A stretch of 64,000 nucleotides of DNA, from NCBI RefSeq assembly GCF_033807715.1, contig NC_084599.1:30960125-31024124 (forward strand). The letters run 5' to 3'. The position numbers and the translations under genes were made by a program. The notes below the pieces were generated by a model. The model was not told where the DNA came from. It made no database searches and worked only from the letters and a program-made list of their open reading frames with translations. Each line of letters opens with the position of its first letter. The first letter of the stretch is position 1. Of the stretch, positions 1 through 12,084 are shown piece by piece. This stretch comes from Cololabis saira (lineage: Eukaryota > Chordata > Actinopteri > Beloniformes > Belonidae).

Positions 1-3000
1 ATCATTACAACCTGGCATTTAACTGCATGCAGGTAAATTGATTACCATGCGAAATCTAATCTCTACATAAACCACATATGCAGCTTCTATAGTTACTGAA
101 AATAGTTTTGTGGCTATAAAAAACAGTCTTTCAGATACTGGGTTAAGCAGAGTAATGTAAATTCAGGCTGAATATCAGAGCAGCAGAAAATTGCTTCACA
201 GATTCACAAGTTTTGGTATCATAGGTCCACAATGACTCATCAGCACTTTTCTGAAAATTTCTTTCAAATAACTTCCATGAAAAAAAAGGAGTAGCGGATT
301 ACACAGAGGCAGATGAGCCACCTTGTCTTACTTCGACACTCAGACTTTATTTCCGCCTGCGGAGGAACAAATCCTGAAATCCTTAACAGGAAAGAAGGAT
401 GAACTGTGCCCAAGTATGAGAATAAGTGGTGACTAAAAGTATCTGTGAAGCTCATGAAAGCCAGTCATTACTCTTATAGGCAGTTGGCATATATGCCATA
501 TCAGCAGCTGAGACAGCTGTGTGCATCTTGAGAATTTCTTTTTGTATGTGTGTGCGTGTTTGTATAAATTCACAAATGTATTTATGACCCTTTGTGTTTG
601 CACATTTTTTACCTGGCTGTCTACGTGCCTGGTTTTGTGTTTGTATGTTTGCAATCAGTCACTGCAGTCTGTCGCGTCTCCTGGTATCGCTTTTATATAT
701 GAGCTTCAGTGTTTGACAGAACAATTTATAATAAATCTGGTCCGACTGGATTTAGTATTTTGATCTGTCTCAGTGAATAATCCACAAGATGCAGCTACAT
801 TCTTCAGTCTGACTTTAAGCAACTCCAGAGTACCGCTGCGTCATGTGCTGTGCTCCACATATTTCCAATGTGTTTCTAATTCTGCTAATAGTGAAGAGCC
901 CTGAACTTTCAACAGATCTGAGCAAAGCAGATGAAACTTGGCAAATACTGCAACATATTAGACAAAAAAAATTGTCTATTTCACCACATTTGTCTGTCAT
1001 TTGACAATGTATTAAATCCTTTACAATTTATAAAGAGCTATGTATACGTGGTGTAATAACTTGTGATTCAATGCCATATAAAAGTTAGATTGTATATAAA
1101 TCTCCATATGAATAAACTAAAATTTATAGAATTAAAGCTGTACTCAAAAACATGCGCACTCACTCAGGTTTTTTGATATTCCTTTTGATTATGGATTGTC
1201 TGCACAAAGCATTGTGATGGTGCCACTTACTGAACTCAAAATATTGAGTTAGCTGTCCTTACTGAGCTCAAGATAGTAGGTTCAATATGGACAGCGATTT
1301 GTAAAAACTCAAAGAAAGCACAGCAACTCAAAGTGCAGAACAGTTGCTTATTCAGAAAGCCCTGAGTCAACATATAAAGTCTTTGTGATATTAGAAATAT
1401 CTCCTCCAACGTGACCACTGCTTCTTGCCTCGGCCCTATAAAAAATACAACCATAACAGCTGTCTGTGATGACTTTGGCTGGTGATGCTCATTTAGTGCT
1501 ACTGATTTCAGGAGAAAAAGATAAAACAAACAATAATACGAAAACAAAAACATTGTCCCAGTGTATGTCTCTAAAATACTGATTTATCATCTGCTACCCG
1601 GGAGTGTTTAGGCGCCCGGTGGCAGGTTATTTACTGGGAATTATGTGAATTATTGAAAGCATGCAACATTGTAGACAATTGCTATAAATATTTATTATTG
1701 ATCTATATTATTTATATTTGGTGGGAAAGTAGTAAATATGAAAGTATTCAAATGGTATTACGAAAGTAACTGTATTTTAAATACCCCAATTTAAAATGGT
1801 AACTGTACCGGAATACAGTTTCAAAATTTGTATTAAATAGTAACGGCGCTACATGTAATCTGTTACTCCCCAACACTGGCTATTTATCAGTCTGGAACCC
1901 AGAAGCAGGTTTTTCCCAAAAAGTCAAGAAAATATAAGAGTCAAGAGGGTAAACCTGTGAAAACGTTTGTGCATTCAAGCTAAATACTTTTTAACCCGTT
2001 TTACTAATTGGGATCCATTTCCAAATATGACGTGATGAGTTTTTGACTGAAAGAGAGTCAGTCTCAAATGTATTTCGTAACTGCAAACTGTAAATATTTG
2101 AGAAGCTATGTGAGTTTTGTTGAAAATGTGAATTCATTTTTCCAACCTGCATAACTTCCAGTGGGAGGGTAGAGATTTTTTTCCAGAATGCATTCAGCAA
2201 AAGAATTGTTAAAAAGTAATTTTTTTCCCCCTCTTTTTTGTCAGTTGGGTGTCTGCTAATTAGCAAAAAAAAGCTTTTGGGTGCTTGATGTGCTTTCCTC
2301 ATGATAAAACATTTGAGGTTTTGCTTCTTGGCTCACGTCTGATCAACTTCAAAGTCATTCAAAGAGATATGGGGGATGTGGAACCTTCACAAACCACATC
2401 TTCATCTCCCGCCCCTGGCCTCAGTAATGGCACCAAAAATCTTTCTCAGCAGTTTTCCAATCAGCCTTTTCTCCTACTACCTGCGCAGGTTCTTTGTTTT
2501 CTCTCCCAGTCCCAGTTTGATCTCAAGCTCCAATTTAACCTTCGGCCCTACACTTAGCCTGCTCTGCAGGGAGTCAGCTGAACCTCCGACCAGCTGCTTT
2601 AATTTTCCTCTCTGTGCCGACAAAACATTTTTCCATTGACCCTTGTCCTCTCAGGTCGGGTGCAATGGAGAATGGGACAAAAGGTGCTTTTTGTTTACCC
2701 CCAAAAAGGAAGGGAAAATGTTTTTGTTATTTCCAGCTTTCATCGTCCAACTTGTTTCAGGATTTAAAGATTCCAAAGACCATAAAATATTTAATATGTT
2801 TTTGCACATCTAGACGTCTGGATGAAAAGATGGAGGATTCTGTCATCCAATTTGGGGCCTGTTTTAGATAAATAGCATCCTCACGCTTATTTTCCTTTAT
2901 GTTTTCCTTTGGAAGGTATTATGATGAGCAAAGGGTGAATTGTGACAAACTCTATCCATCACTATCCTATGTTGCTGTTATTTTTGCATACACCCCTTGA

Positions 3001-3780
3001 TTAATGACACAAATAAGTCAGATGTTTATTTACAAAGTCTTTCTTTATAACAGAGTACCATGCATGTCTATTTTATAAATCAGGGACGAGGATGGCAGAA
3101 GGTGATGTATACTTACCTGGACGGACGTACAAAAAAATGAGTGTGACAACAGCTTCAGGGTTGGGAGCCGCAGACCTTCTGTTTGCTGTGATAAACAGAC
3201 GTGTCAGCACATCTCACGGAGCTCTGTCTCTGGATTTTCAAAAATTTCACTCCAGAGGTTAGATAGCATTGAACTGTGGTGTATGTGTAGGATGATAAAT
3301 AGACTGATTGAGGCTGCACTGGCCCAAAAAAAAGAAAGAAAGAAAGAAAAAAGAAAAAAAAACATCCTGTGAAGGCTAATTGGTGTCCATTATCTCCCAT
3401 CTGCTGTCCTTTCTTGTGGGTCCAACACATTATCTTTGTTGTCAAACAAAAGCATACACAGCATGAATATATGAACAAAATTACTTTGAGCTCAGATGTG
3501 TTTCATTTTGCTGTCTTCATTGTTGATAGTTCAAATGCAGCATACCTGTGTTTTTTGTATCACAAAATCTGTTAAACAGGAAAATTACCTGATTTCTATA
3601 GAGTTGCTATCTCTTATGCACTCCCTTGATGGGCACTGCTCCCACCTTTGGGGCTACACCTGCTATTTTGACTGTGCCCCCTTTCTGCTGGTGTAAAGTG
3701 TCAGTCGTCCAGGTCATGGTAATCCTCAGAGGCTTGAATCAAATCCAACTGGAAACATTTTCCAGCTTCTTGAAAATATG
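1..3780. other. Intergenic stretch, no gene recognised
   Basis: All open frames here are short (at most about 107 codons), unsupported by a recognisable domain, and overlap on both strands. A purine-rich AAAG/GAAA tract lies near 3328-3362. A relic of a mobile element is noted separately at 1720-1877. Nothing else could be identified. Confidence 0.6.
1720..1877. mobile_element. Relic of a hAT-type non-autonomous transposon (one end)
   Basis: The right end reads GTTACTCCCCAACACTG. Its reverse complement, CAGTGTTGGGGAGTAAC, looks like the terminus of common fish hAT-type MITEs, and the preceding bases have the usual run of GTAA/TTAC motifs. No matching left end was found, so this is an end fragment and its left limit is approximate. 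A similar fragment ends at 18339. Confidence 0.35.
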
Positions 3781-4491
3781 CAGAGGTGTCAAGTAACGAA
3801 GTACAAATACTTCGTTACCTTACTTAAGTAGAAATTTTGGTTATCTATACTTCACTGGAGTAATTATTTTTCAGACGACTTTTTACTTTTACTCCTTACA
3901 TTTTCACGCAATTATCTGTACTTTTTACTCCTTACATTTTAAAAACAGCCTCGTTACTCTATTTCATTTTGGCCTTTAAATAAAAACTATCCAGTTAAAT
4001 TGCTCCATCCGGATAGAGTGAATTTGGTTGTGGTTGTTTCAGATGTTCTTGTCCAGTTTTGTTCTTACATCCGTTCCCTCAGATTCCTGCAACTAAACTT
4101 GGATGTACATTCCAATAAAGGTTAGGATAAATGATAACATGCCTCTGAAGTTTGACTTTTTGCACCATTACAATACTTATAGGCAACTAGTCATCATATC
4201 TTCTGCTCTCTGAAACACATGTTAATGCTCAATAGTACACATATATGGTTCTTTAATATATTTGCATTATACTAAGATGCATTCATTTCCAATGGCTTTT
4301 GTCCTTAATGGCTTTTTTCCCCCTTACATTACCTTTACTTTTATACTTTAAGTAGTTTTGAAACCAGTACTTTTATTCTTTTACTTGGGTAAAAACTTGA
4401 GTTGATACTTCAACTTCTACAGGAGTATTTTTAAACTCTAGTATCTATACTTCTACCTGAGTAAGGAATGTGAATACTTTTGACACCTATG
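3781..4491. mobile_element. hAT-type non-autonomous DNA transposon
   Basis: The ends are inverted repeats: CAGAGGTGTCAA on the left and TTGACACCTATG on the right (CATAGGTGTCAA when reversed). The flanks are AAAATATG (3773-3780) and AAGATATG (4492-4499), an 8-bp target duplication with one mismatch, the size made by hAT transposases. The 711-bp interior is rich in TACTTTTACTCC-like motifs and has no coding capacity. Another hAT element of similar composition, with different ends, lies at 36064-36826. Confidence 0.7.
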
Positions 4492-4499
4492 AAGATATG

Positions 4500-5908
4500 T
4501 CACCTTCTAGGCTTTCTTGATTCAAAGTAACTGGTGGGGAGCTGTCATATGATCATTTGCAATGTGGAGAGAATGTCAGAGAAAAGGTCTTTCCCAAACA
4601 TGACATGCTGGTGCACTTTAAGTCTATCATCGCCCTCAGAGAAAAACTGGTTCACAATGGACTTTGGAGACCCTGAAGACAGACTTTAGAGGACAGTTTA
4701 CACATTTGAGAAAGATAAGACAAATAGTTTGAGAGAGGAGTAAGACATTTAGCTATTTTGCAATTCATTGATGTGACAAAAACACATCACAAGCTGACCA
4801 GGTAAATGACCACCAGGGAACAAAACACTAACTCCCGCATCTTGCATGAGTTGCTTACGGTAGATGTCGAAAAAATGTTATTTCAAAAATTCAACTTTGA
4901 AAGTTCAGGCCTAAAAGTTTGCATCAGCGACACAGCCGAGTCTTAGCCAATGAAAAATCTTTCACAACAAACGAGTGAAAGGGAAAGGAAAGGCATACAT
5001 GAAAGGAAACAAACTGGTCTTACCCTCTGGTCTTATGCTTAAACCGGGACTTTACTCTAAAATCTCCCTGCTGCAGCCGGTGAATCGCTGCTGCAGAACC
5101 AAAGGTCACCTTGTGCGTCAGTCAGAGATGCCAGAGACTTTGACTCAACGGCAGTAATTGATTCCCTGAAAATGAGAAGGATATGGATTCGCTGGCATTT
5201 ATTCTTTTATTTCTAGTTAGCAGGCCCCACAGGCAGACCGTTACGAGGCATGCAATTATCGCTCGCTTAATTAATGCATAAGCATTGGTTTGGGTTATAG
5301 AATTTTAGTTAATATTACAAAATGCATACCCTCGGGAAAATGATTGAATTAATGAATTAAATAAATAAATAAATAAATAAATAAACATTTTCAATCATGA
5401 TTTGCGTTTCTGATAATCTGAATGTCCAATTATGTTAATCCTGAGAGACGACCGGAAGAGTTTTATAATTGATTGGCTTTGGTGAGGCTGATAACCTGCA
5501 GTTCTGAGGGATAACTGCCGGGTAAGAAGCGTGTGGTTTGGTTTCCAAAAATGACTCAGAGACCTAGAACAAGCAGGAAAAAAAGAGCTTTGTGTTCAGA
5601 GATATACACCGTGCTTCGTGTGGAAAGAAGCCAGTGAGCCTGTTGCTTCTGGGAAAATGTTTAATGCTTGAAATCTAATTAAATACGGCAGTTTGATGGT
5701 TGGTGGCTTTTCCACCTGGCGGGTGCGATACCTGTGGTGTAGCTCTCTCATAAAATAAAGATCATCTTTCTTCTTTTTCTGTTCGAAAACTACAAAAACA
5801 ACTTAAAAAGTGAGACTTAAGGACTGTCGTCAACATGGCACATCTCAACAGTTTTGACTAAGTTTGATGTTTAAGTAACTTTAAGATTAAGAACTAGAAG
5901 ACAATGCA
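4500..5908. other. Intergenic stretch with an AAAT microsatellite
   Basis: No gene is recognisable. An (AAAT)n tract occupies about 5357-5388. The rest is unremarkable AT-rich sequence as far as can be read. Confidence 0.5.
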
Positions 5909-5919
5909 CAGTTGAAGTA
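5909..5919. repeat. Target-site duplication of the LINE, left copy
   Basis: CAGTTGAAGTA is present here and again at 16981-16991, immediately outside the two ends of the interrupted LINE. The exact 11-bp match defines the LINE borders. Confidence 0.85.
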
Positions 5920-6764
5920 CTCACTCACTCACTCATCTTCTCCCGCTTTATCCGTTCCCGGGTCGCGGAGGCAGCAGCCTCAGCAGGGATGCCCAGACTT
6001 CCCTCACCCCAGACACTTCCTCCAGCTCTTCCGGGGGGAGTCCGAGGCGTTCCCAGGCCAGCCAAGAGACATAGTCTCTCCAGCGTGTCCTGGGTCTTCC
6101 CCGGGGTCTCCTCCTGGTGGGACATGCCTGGAACACCTCCCTAGGGAGGAGGGACATGCCTGGAACACCTCCCTAGGGAGGCGTCCAGGAGGCATCCGGT
6201 ACAGATGCCCAAGCCACCTCAGCTGACTCCTCTCAACGTGAAGGAGCAGCGGCTCGACTCCGAGCTCCTCCCGGGTGACCGAACTCCTCACCCTATCTCT
6301 AAGGGAGCGTCCAGCCACCCTGCGGAGGAAACTCATCTCGGCCGCTTGTATCCGCGATCTTGTCCTTTCGGTCACTACCCAAAGTTCATGACCATAGGTG
6401 AGGGTAGGGGCGTAGATTGACCGGTAAATCGAGAGCTTCGCCTTTCGACTCAGCTCCCTCTTTACCACGACGGTCCAGTACATCGACCGCATAACTGCGG
6501 ACGCTGCACCGATCCGCCTGTCAATCTCACGCTCCATCGTTCCCTCACTCGTGAACAAGATCCCGAGATACTTGAACTCCTCCACCTGAGGCAGGACTTC
6601 TCCACCCACCCGGAGAAGGCATGCCACCCTTTTCTGGTCGAGAACCATGGCTTGGTCTTGGAGGTGCTGATTCTCATCCCTGCCGCGTCGCACTCGGCCG
6701 CAAACCACCCCAGCACATGCTGGAGGTCCCGGTCTGATGAAGCCAACAGGACAACATCATCTGC
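5920..6764 (-). pseudogene. 3' part of a non-LTR retrotransposon, cut by the retrovirus
   Basis: On the minus strand this continues the reverse transcriptase broken at 15525. It begins with the DDVVLLASS part of the catalytic FADD box, then the thumb/connection region (around KTKAMVL and FKYLGILFTS), and ends in a typical LINE tail close to PPRPGNG before a short TGAG-repeat 3' end at 5920-5935. A 32-bp tandem duplication (6121-6152 and 6153-6184) shifts the frame near the C terminus, so the copy would be dead even without the retroviral insertion. The parent family encodes an APE endonuclease and reverse transcriptase; the clade was not fixed. Confidence 0.8.
6121..6184. repeat. 32-bp tandem duplication in the LINE
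   Basis: Two adjacent copies beginning GACATGCCTGGAACACCTCC occur with a period of 32, which is not a multiple of three. On the minus strand the reading frame changes across it: the usual LINE C-terminal reading lies in a different frame on either side. Confidence 0.8.
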
Positions 6765-7071
6765 TGTAATGGAACATTTTGGTATAACACTGTCTGTTGC
6801 CTGTTTTCATTCCAATGCCGAAGTCATGTTCCTTTGACACAGACCCTGGCACGGTTGCCAGGGTGATGGGTGATGTTTTGTCTTTTCCTGCTCCCAACTA
6901 TAAAATAACGTGTCGCTAATCTTCTTCAGCGCACTCAGGACTGTCGGTTCATGTGACCGGTTGGACTGTGTGGCTCCGTTCAATTGAATGTTTGTCCTCT
7001 TTTCATTAAATCTTCGAAAGACAGCTGAGGTGTCCCGACATTCTTTTTGAACAACAATTTTTGCCACCACA
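6765..7071 (+). repeat. 5' LTR of the endogenous retrovirus
   Basis: 307 bp, from TGTAATGG to CCACCACA. It differs from the 3' LTR at three sites (AAGTC/AGGTC, ACTATAAAA/ATTATAAAA, TGTCCCGAC/TGTCCTGAC). A TATAAAA box lies at 6899-6905 and an ATTAAA polyadenylation-like signal at 7005-7010, which place a U3-R-U5 arrangement. Confidence 0.92.
6899..6905 (+). promoter_or_regulatory. TATA box of the 5' LTR
   Basis: TATAAAA lies 134 bases into the LTR; the same motif is at 15352-15358 in the 3' LTR. ATTAAA follows about 100 bases later in both copies, a spacing compatible with a retroviral promoter and polyadenylation site. Confidence 0.6.
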
Positions 7072-7074
7072 ATT

Positions 7075-7092
7075 TGGCGACCACGAAGGGAC
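7075..7092 (+). promoter_or_regulatory. Primer binding site, tRNA-Arg(UCG)
   Basis: TGGCGACCACGAAGGGAC begins three bases after the 5' LTR. It is complementary to the 3' end of a vertebrate tRNA-Arg(UCG) (CCA tail, then an acceptor stem starting GACCACG). Arg priming is known for snakehead retrovirus; the tRNA identity rests on recall of the tRNA sequence. Confidence 0.75.
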
Positions 7093-7423
7093 CTCATCTG
7101 TGCCGGATTTTTTCCTTCTCTCCTCCGGAAACGAAGGTGTTTTAAGCATGCAACAACCTCGTACTCCCCCATCAAGTGAAGGTCGAGTGAGGGCCTCTCG
7201 TCCGGAGGGGGGTTGGGAAGGTCCCCGCACCGACTGGGGTCGAACGAACCCGGTGGCTTCAGAAACGCCTCGCTGTTCTTTTGGGTGAGTTTTGGAAAGA
7301 AAACGGCCGAAATAAGTTGCGCGCTAACGTCTCCTCTCTGCCTATTCAGCTGATGTGGCCGGTAGTCCAAGTATTTGGAACCGGGGAGGGCTGGTCCAGC
7401 CAGGGTCTGAGGACCTTGGGCTG

Positions 7424-7993
7424 TTTTATTACTGACCTAGGAGTTAGTGATCGAGGGGCCAGACTAGGTCTGGGGGCGTCGTAGAATGCCTTTCAATTCT
7501 AGGTGATGAAGGAATTTTGTTTGTTACTAACCTAGGAGTTAGTGATCGAGGGGCCAGATTTGTCTGGGGGCGTCGTAGAATGCCTTTCAATTCTAGGTGA
7601 TGAAGGAATTTTGTTTGTTACTAACCTAGGAGTTAGTGATCGAGGGGCCAGATTTGTCTGGGGGCGTCGTAGAATGCCTTTCAATTCTAGGTGATGAAGG
7701 AATTTTGTTTGTTACTAACCTAGGAGTTAGTGATCGAGGGGCCAGATTTGTCTGGGGGCGTCGTAGAATGCCTTTCAATTCTAGGTGATGAAGGAATTTT
7801 GTTTGTTACTAACCTAGGAGTTAGTGATCGAGGGGCCAGATTTGTCTGGGGGCGTCGTAGAATGCCTTTCAATTCTAGGTGATGAAGGAATTTTGTTTGT
7901 TACTAACCTAGGAGTTAGTGATCGAGGGGCCAGATTTGTCTGGGGGCGTCGTAGAATGCCTTTCAATTCTAGGTGATGAGGGAATTTTGTTTA
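7424..7993 (+). repeat. Six tandem copies of a 94-bp unit in the retroviral leader
   Basis: The motif GAGTTAGTGATCGAGGGGCC recurs at 7441, 7536, 7630, 7724, 7818 and 7912. The first spacing is 95 and the rest exactly 94. Copies 2 to 6 are almost identical; the first has a different stretch at GACTAGGTCTGG. A decayed seventh copy (GTCTGGGGGCGGCTAGGATGCC) sits near 8110-8205. The array is noncoding and lies between the primer site and the region where gag would be expected. Confidence 0.9.
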
Positions 7994-10017
7994 AGAGAAA
8001 AAGACTTGCCTTTCGGTACGACATCAGCTGTAGGTCGCCAGACGTGACGGATCACGAGTGCTCCTGTAGCCGTGGTTTGAGAGGGAGACTACTTCAAGTC
8101 GGGAACTTGAGGGCTCTGGATTCGGGGAATCCGAGTGTGCCAGACGGGGTCTGGGGGCGGCTAGGATGCCTCATTCAATCCTAGAAGGAGCGGAGGTTTT
8201 GTGTTTGTGCTCTGAGCTGTCTGTTAATGTCTGGCTAACAATCTTGACTGTCTGGAGGATAACAAATAATTTTGAGAAATAATTGGAGTTGGAATGTTTT
8301 CCTGTTGATTATGTCGTGGGCTTCTGCGTCTAGAATCCGGTTTGAGTTAAGTGGGTAATCCGAAGTACTACTCTTCTGTAGGATTTAAAAGATGCAGGAC
8401 TCCAGTCAAATCTGAACTGTGACTTTTTCTAATATATTTTTTCATCCAACTTTCTCTGTGAAAGAGCTGCGCAAGTGTTCCGGCTGTTGTGACGTCACAA
8501 ACCCTGATAAGCGTAAGACCTTGGTTATCCATGGTGTTGTTTTTTTTGTGTTTTTTTTTTTTTTTTTCTCTTCCTCTCTCCTTCTGAAAATTTAGACTCG
8601 CAACATGTCTGAGAGGATCAAATAATCAGTTGTGGAGGCCAGTTTTTCAATAAGCCTTCTGGGAGTAATTTTTCCGAAGGACCAGATTTTTCAGCACTAA
8701 ATGTGAGATATATGATAGTTAATTATGGAAAAGAATAGAACCCACAACCTTTGTCGGAGCTGTGGGTCAGACAACTTAAATTCCCAAAATAAAGAAAACA
8801 CGAGAAACGGGAAGCCTGAGCGTTAAACAGCTGGAGGCTTTGCAGGTTAGACCAGTTATCACTCGCTAAAAAGAAAAATGAAAAACAAATTTAGATAGAT
8901 TGGAATGTTGCTGAGTGAGGCAGACACCCAAACAGACTGTGCCCCGGTGTGTGAAGCTGGACCCGGTCTGGACTCTGCGCCCCCCGCCCCACCCGCCCCC
9001 CCAACTAGCGCGGGGACCTCAGGCAGAGCTCACCAGCGCCTGGACTTCAACCAGCTGCGTCCGTTTGCCCCCCACTGCCCCCAACTCCACCCGTGGGAGC
9101 ACCCCTCCCCCATCTTCACCCGTTTCACCCATCGGAGAGATGAGGAAAAGTGCTGGGAAGACTGGCTGTCTCAAGGACATTTTTGACTGGCAGAAAGCCT
9201 GCGTTTCGCCAGGAAAATTGTGAGACTATTGCTGCAAAAGGCTGAAAGAGGCAACGGGGGGGCAGAACACAGTGCGGGCCCGCGCGAAAAGGGGGGCCGG
9301 ACTGTCTAGGGGTGGCGAGGAGAGCCGGTGAGGTGTCCGGTGGACACGCGGAGGCCGACTGTGAAGTCTGCAGAACACGTGAGCACCTGAATACTAATAC
9401 ACATACACACAAGAACCTTGTTTTTCATTTAATAGGTCTGGATTTTATGTTTAATGTCCGAAGGGAAGGGAAATCAGCAGTTGTCTGTTTAAGATTAGAT
9501 TATGATTTAAGATTACAACGTAATTTATTAATAGACGTTGGAATTGAGTATTGTGTCAGGAGAGGTTATTCATGACGTGTGGGTACACACCCCAATGCTG
9601 TTGTAGCTGCTTGCCCGTGATTAGTATCTTCTCAGACGTGGTTATTAATGAATAGTGCACTTCAAGTTACGTGAATGCAATAGTACAATTAAATAAGTAT
9701 CGGTAATTTTACTCATGCCGAACTATTAGTGAGTTAAAGGCTTCATTATAATAGTTTCAGCTGTTAGAACAATGTTGCAGGGGCTGGTTTATACTTTTTG
9801 TTTATTCTACAGCAGGAAAACTCTTGCATCACATGCCAGACTGGAACGCCTCATTCACGGTTAATTAAAAATGAGGTACAAATAAGATGAGGTGATATAA
9901 ATGGACTAGAAGTGAAATGGATTCGACCTGAATTCACACACTATTTTCTGTCAGGTTCCGGTAGAACGTTTTAGTTTTATTTATTTTTTGCTCGGCATTC
10001 CAGTCCATCCTAACAGT

Positions 10018-10200
10018 CAATTTTGTTTGCTGTTGTTTTGATGGTAAAATTTTGTTTGCTGTTGTTTTGATGGTAAAATTTTGTTTGCTGTTGTTTTGAT
10101 GGTAAAATTTTGTTTGCTGTTGTTTTGATGGTAAAATGTTACACGTTTGTTTTGATGGTAAAATGTTACACTGTTGTTTTGATGGTAATATGTTATACGT
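10018..10200 (+). repeat. 29-bp tandem repeat inside the provirus
   Basis: The unit with core GCTGTTGTTTTGATGGTAAA recurs with spacing 29 for four copies (ATGGTAAAAT at 10041, 10070, 10099, 10128), followed by two shortened, diverged copies to about 10195. Both strands give low-complexity repeat peptides, which are not real genes. Confidence 0.85.
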
Positions 10201-11324
10201 TCACTCGTGTGGGGTCGGCTCGACCGGGGGTCAATAGACCTGGTGACCAGCAAGGAGGAGGGGTAACTGATGTAAGAGACACTCCTCTCGATGGATCTAG
10301 TGGAATGGGAATTTTTGTTTGCCTGTTTTGGCTAATGGTTCTCCTGTCCAATGTTTTTGTCTAGTGTTCATGACTGGAACTGTTTATTGAATTGGGATTC
10401 CTGTAAATGCATTAAAGTGGGTTTGAGTCCCGCTGAGGGGTTGAGTTGAAGGTCAGGGACCTTCGGGGGTCTGGGACCCCCCCTTTTTTAGCTAGGGATT
10501 TAAATTGCCAGATAAACTTGGATGTTGATGGCGTGGCTTCGTGAAGATACTATGTTGATACTTTACTATGTTGACATGGGCCTGAAAAACATAAACAGAG
10601 ATGTTGAGATTGTGAACCCCCTCATGTATGTGAAATTCAGCATTACCTGCTGATGCGCCTGCGCTCTGTGTGTGCGTGTGTAAACGCGTGGGTGTGTGTG
10701 GGTGTGTAAGCTCCGTGTCGCTTGTCTGACTGCGCGTTCACGCAGGGAGCGTTCACGTGAGGCTGCGTGAATGGGAGAGAGATGTTGTCTCGTTTTCCTT
10801 TCTGTTGACATTTTTTTTTTTTTTTGTTAAATTGATACAAGTAAAATAGTTTTTTACTCATTCTTTTCCCTGTGTGGGGAATTGATGATGTGGAATTGTC
10901 AGAATTGGGTTGATTTACTGTTCGAATGGTTGCAGGTTACTTTTGTGATACTATATTTGAACCGGATTGTGGGTCAAGGACGTATAAGGCCTTTGAGTAG
11001 CCCATTTTTAAAATACTTAAAATAAAGATATTTTTGGCCATTTTCCAAACATTTGAAATGTAGTGTACACGTACATGTATGTGAAAGCTTCAAACAAAGG
11101 TATTTTAGTGTTTTTAAACCTACATCTATAGGGCAACGACCCTGGTTTTTGTTGTATGGAAATTGGATTCTTGCCGTTGAGCTGTGTATGATTGTGAAAA
11201 GCATGTTACATATCAATCATTTTCCTTTATTTTGTCTGTCGTGAAGTCACATACTGTTGATTGACGGTTTCGTCAGGAGTGGGTTTCGTCCCGTAAAATG
11301 AGTGCCCTGTGTTTTTTTTTGGAT

Positions 11325-11955
11325 ATGGGTCAATGACAAATAAGGCTTCCGCAGAAGGTATTTTTAAAAGAACTCTGTTGTATCTACAATATTTTAAGAT
11401 TATTGCATTCCAGTGGCCAGGTATTTAGTATCTCTAGCGTCCAATTTTACTAAAGACGGAATAATAATTATACAAATATACAAATGCATGCATTTAATAC
11501 AATATCTATTCACATCATAGTTGTCAACCATTTGTTCACTTTAACCTATTATTTATTGGTTTAAATGAATGTTTTATGTGGTCGCACCACCTGACATCAG
11601 TTGTGCCACCTGACTTTTACAGCTAATTTTAAATTAGACGGGCTTCTACTTGGACACCTGTATTGGCTACCTTGGCTGTCAAGTTCATACATATCATTTT
11701 TAAATAGAATAGAGAGTTTTATGATAAAATCACATTTTCCTGGTTTTACATTGGTTGTACCATTTGACATTTTGGGGGTTTGAGATGCCAAAATGTAAAG
11801 TAACATATATTATCTGAATGTACCTGGAAGGTATTCAAACTAAATAGGTTTTATAGAATAAAGTGATATATGTCATAAATTGATTAACATTATTTTAAAG
11901 GGAAATAATGCACCCGGACACCAAAATATGCATGCCATGTCGTTGACCCATATAG
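11325..11955. mobile_element. Possible non-autonomous element with short inverted ends
   Basis: ATGGGTCAATGACAAATAAGG at the left resembles the reverse complement of the right end, ATGGGTCAACGACATGG. A related direct copy, GGGTCAAGGACGTATAAGG, lies at about 10972. No target duplication was found, so this could also be an internal repeat of the provirus. Confidence 0.3.
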
Positions 11956-12084
11956 TGTTCATGAGCCTACTGTCATTGGCTCTGAGGGGCAGTTTGGAAG
12001 TACTTATTGCAGTATGTTGTTGTTATCTTGGTTGCGAGTGAGTCCTGAGACGAGTGCGTAAAAGCTTCTCTGGACCTGTTGAAC

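Larger units (their letters stand above)
8206..12050 (+). other. Retroviral interior without recognisable genes
   Basis: No gag matrix, capsid, CCHC knuckle or protease motif could be read. A proline-rich frame at 8905-9186 and several frames under 100 codons are not recognisable. A poly-T tract lies near 8552-8568, a 29-bp repeat array at 10018-10200, and a possible inserted repeat at about 11325-11955. This part probably contains long leader plus unrelated insertions replacing gag and most of pol. Confidence 0.5.

Noticed and set aside
7424..7993. CRISPR-like array
   Set aside because: The 94-bp units are contiguous with no unique spacers and lie in a retroviral leader in an animal genome.
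8905..9223. A retroviral gag frame (Pro-rich, about 100 codons)
   Set aside because: No matrix, capsid or zinc-knuckle motif; two overlapping frames look equally good.
10017..10253. Small minus-strand gene rich in Asn/Gln/His
   Set aside because: It translates the 29-bp tandem repeat; the repeat explains the peptide.
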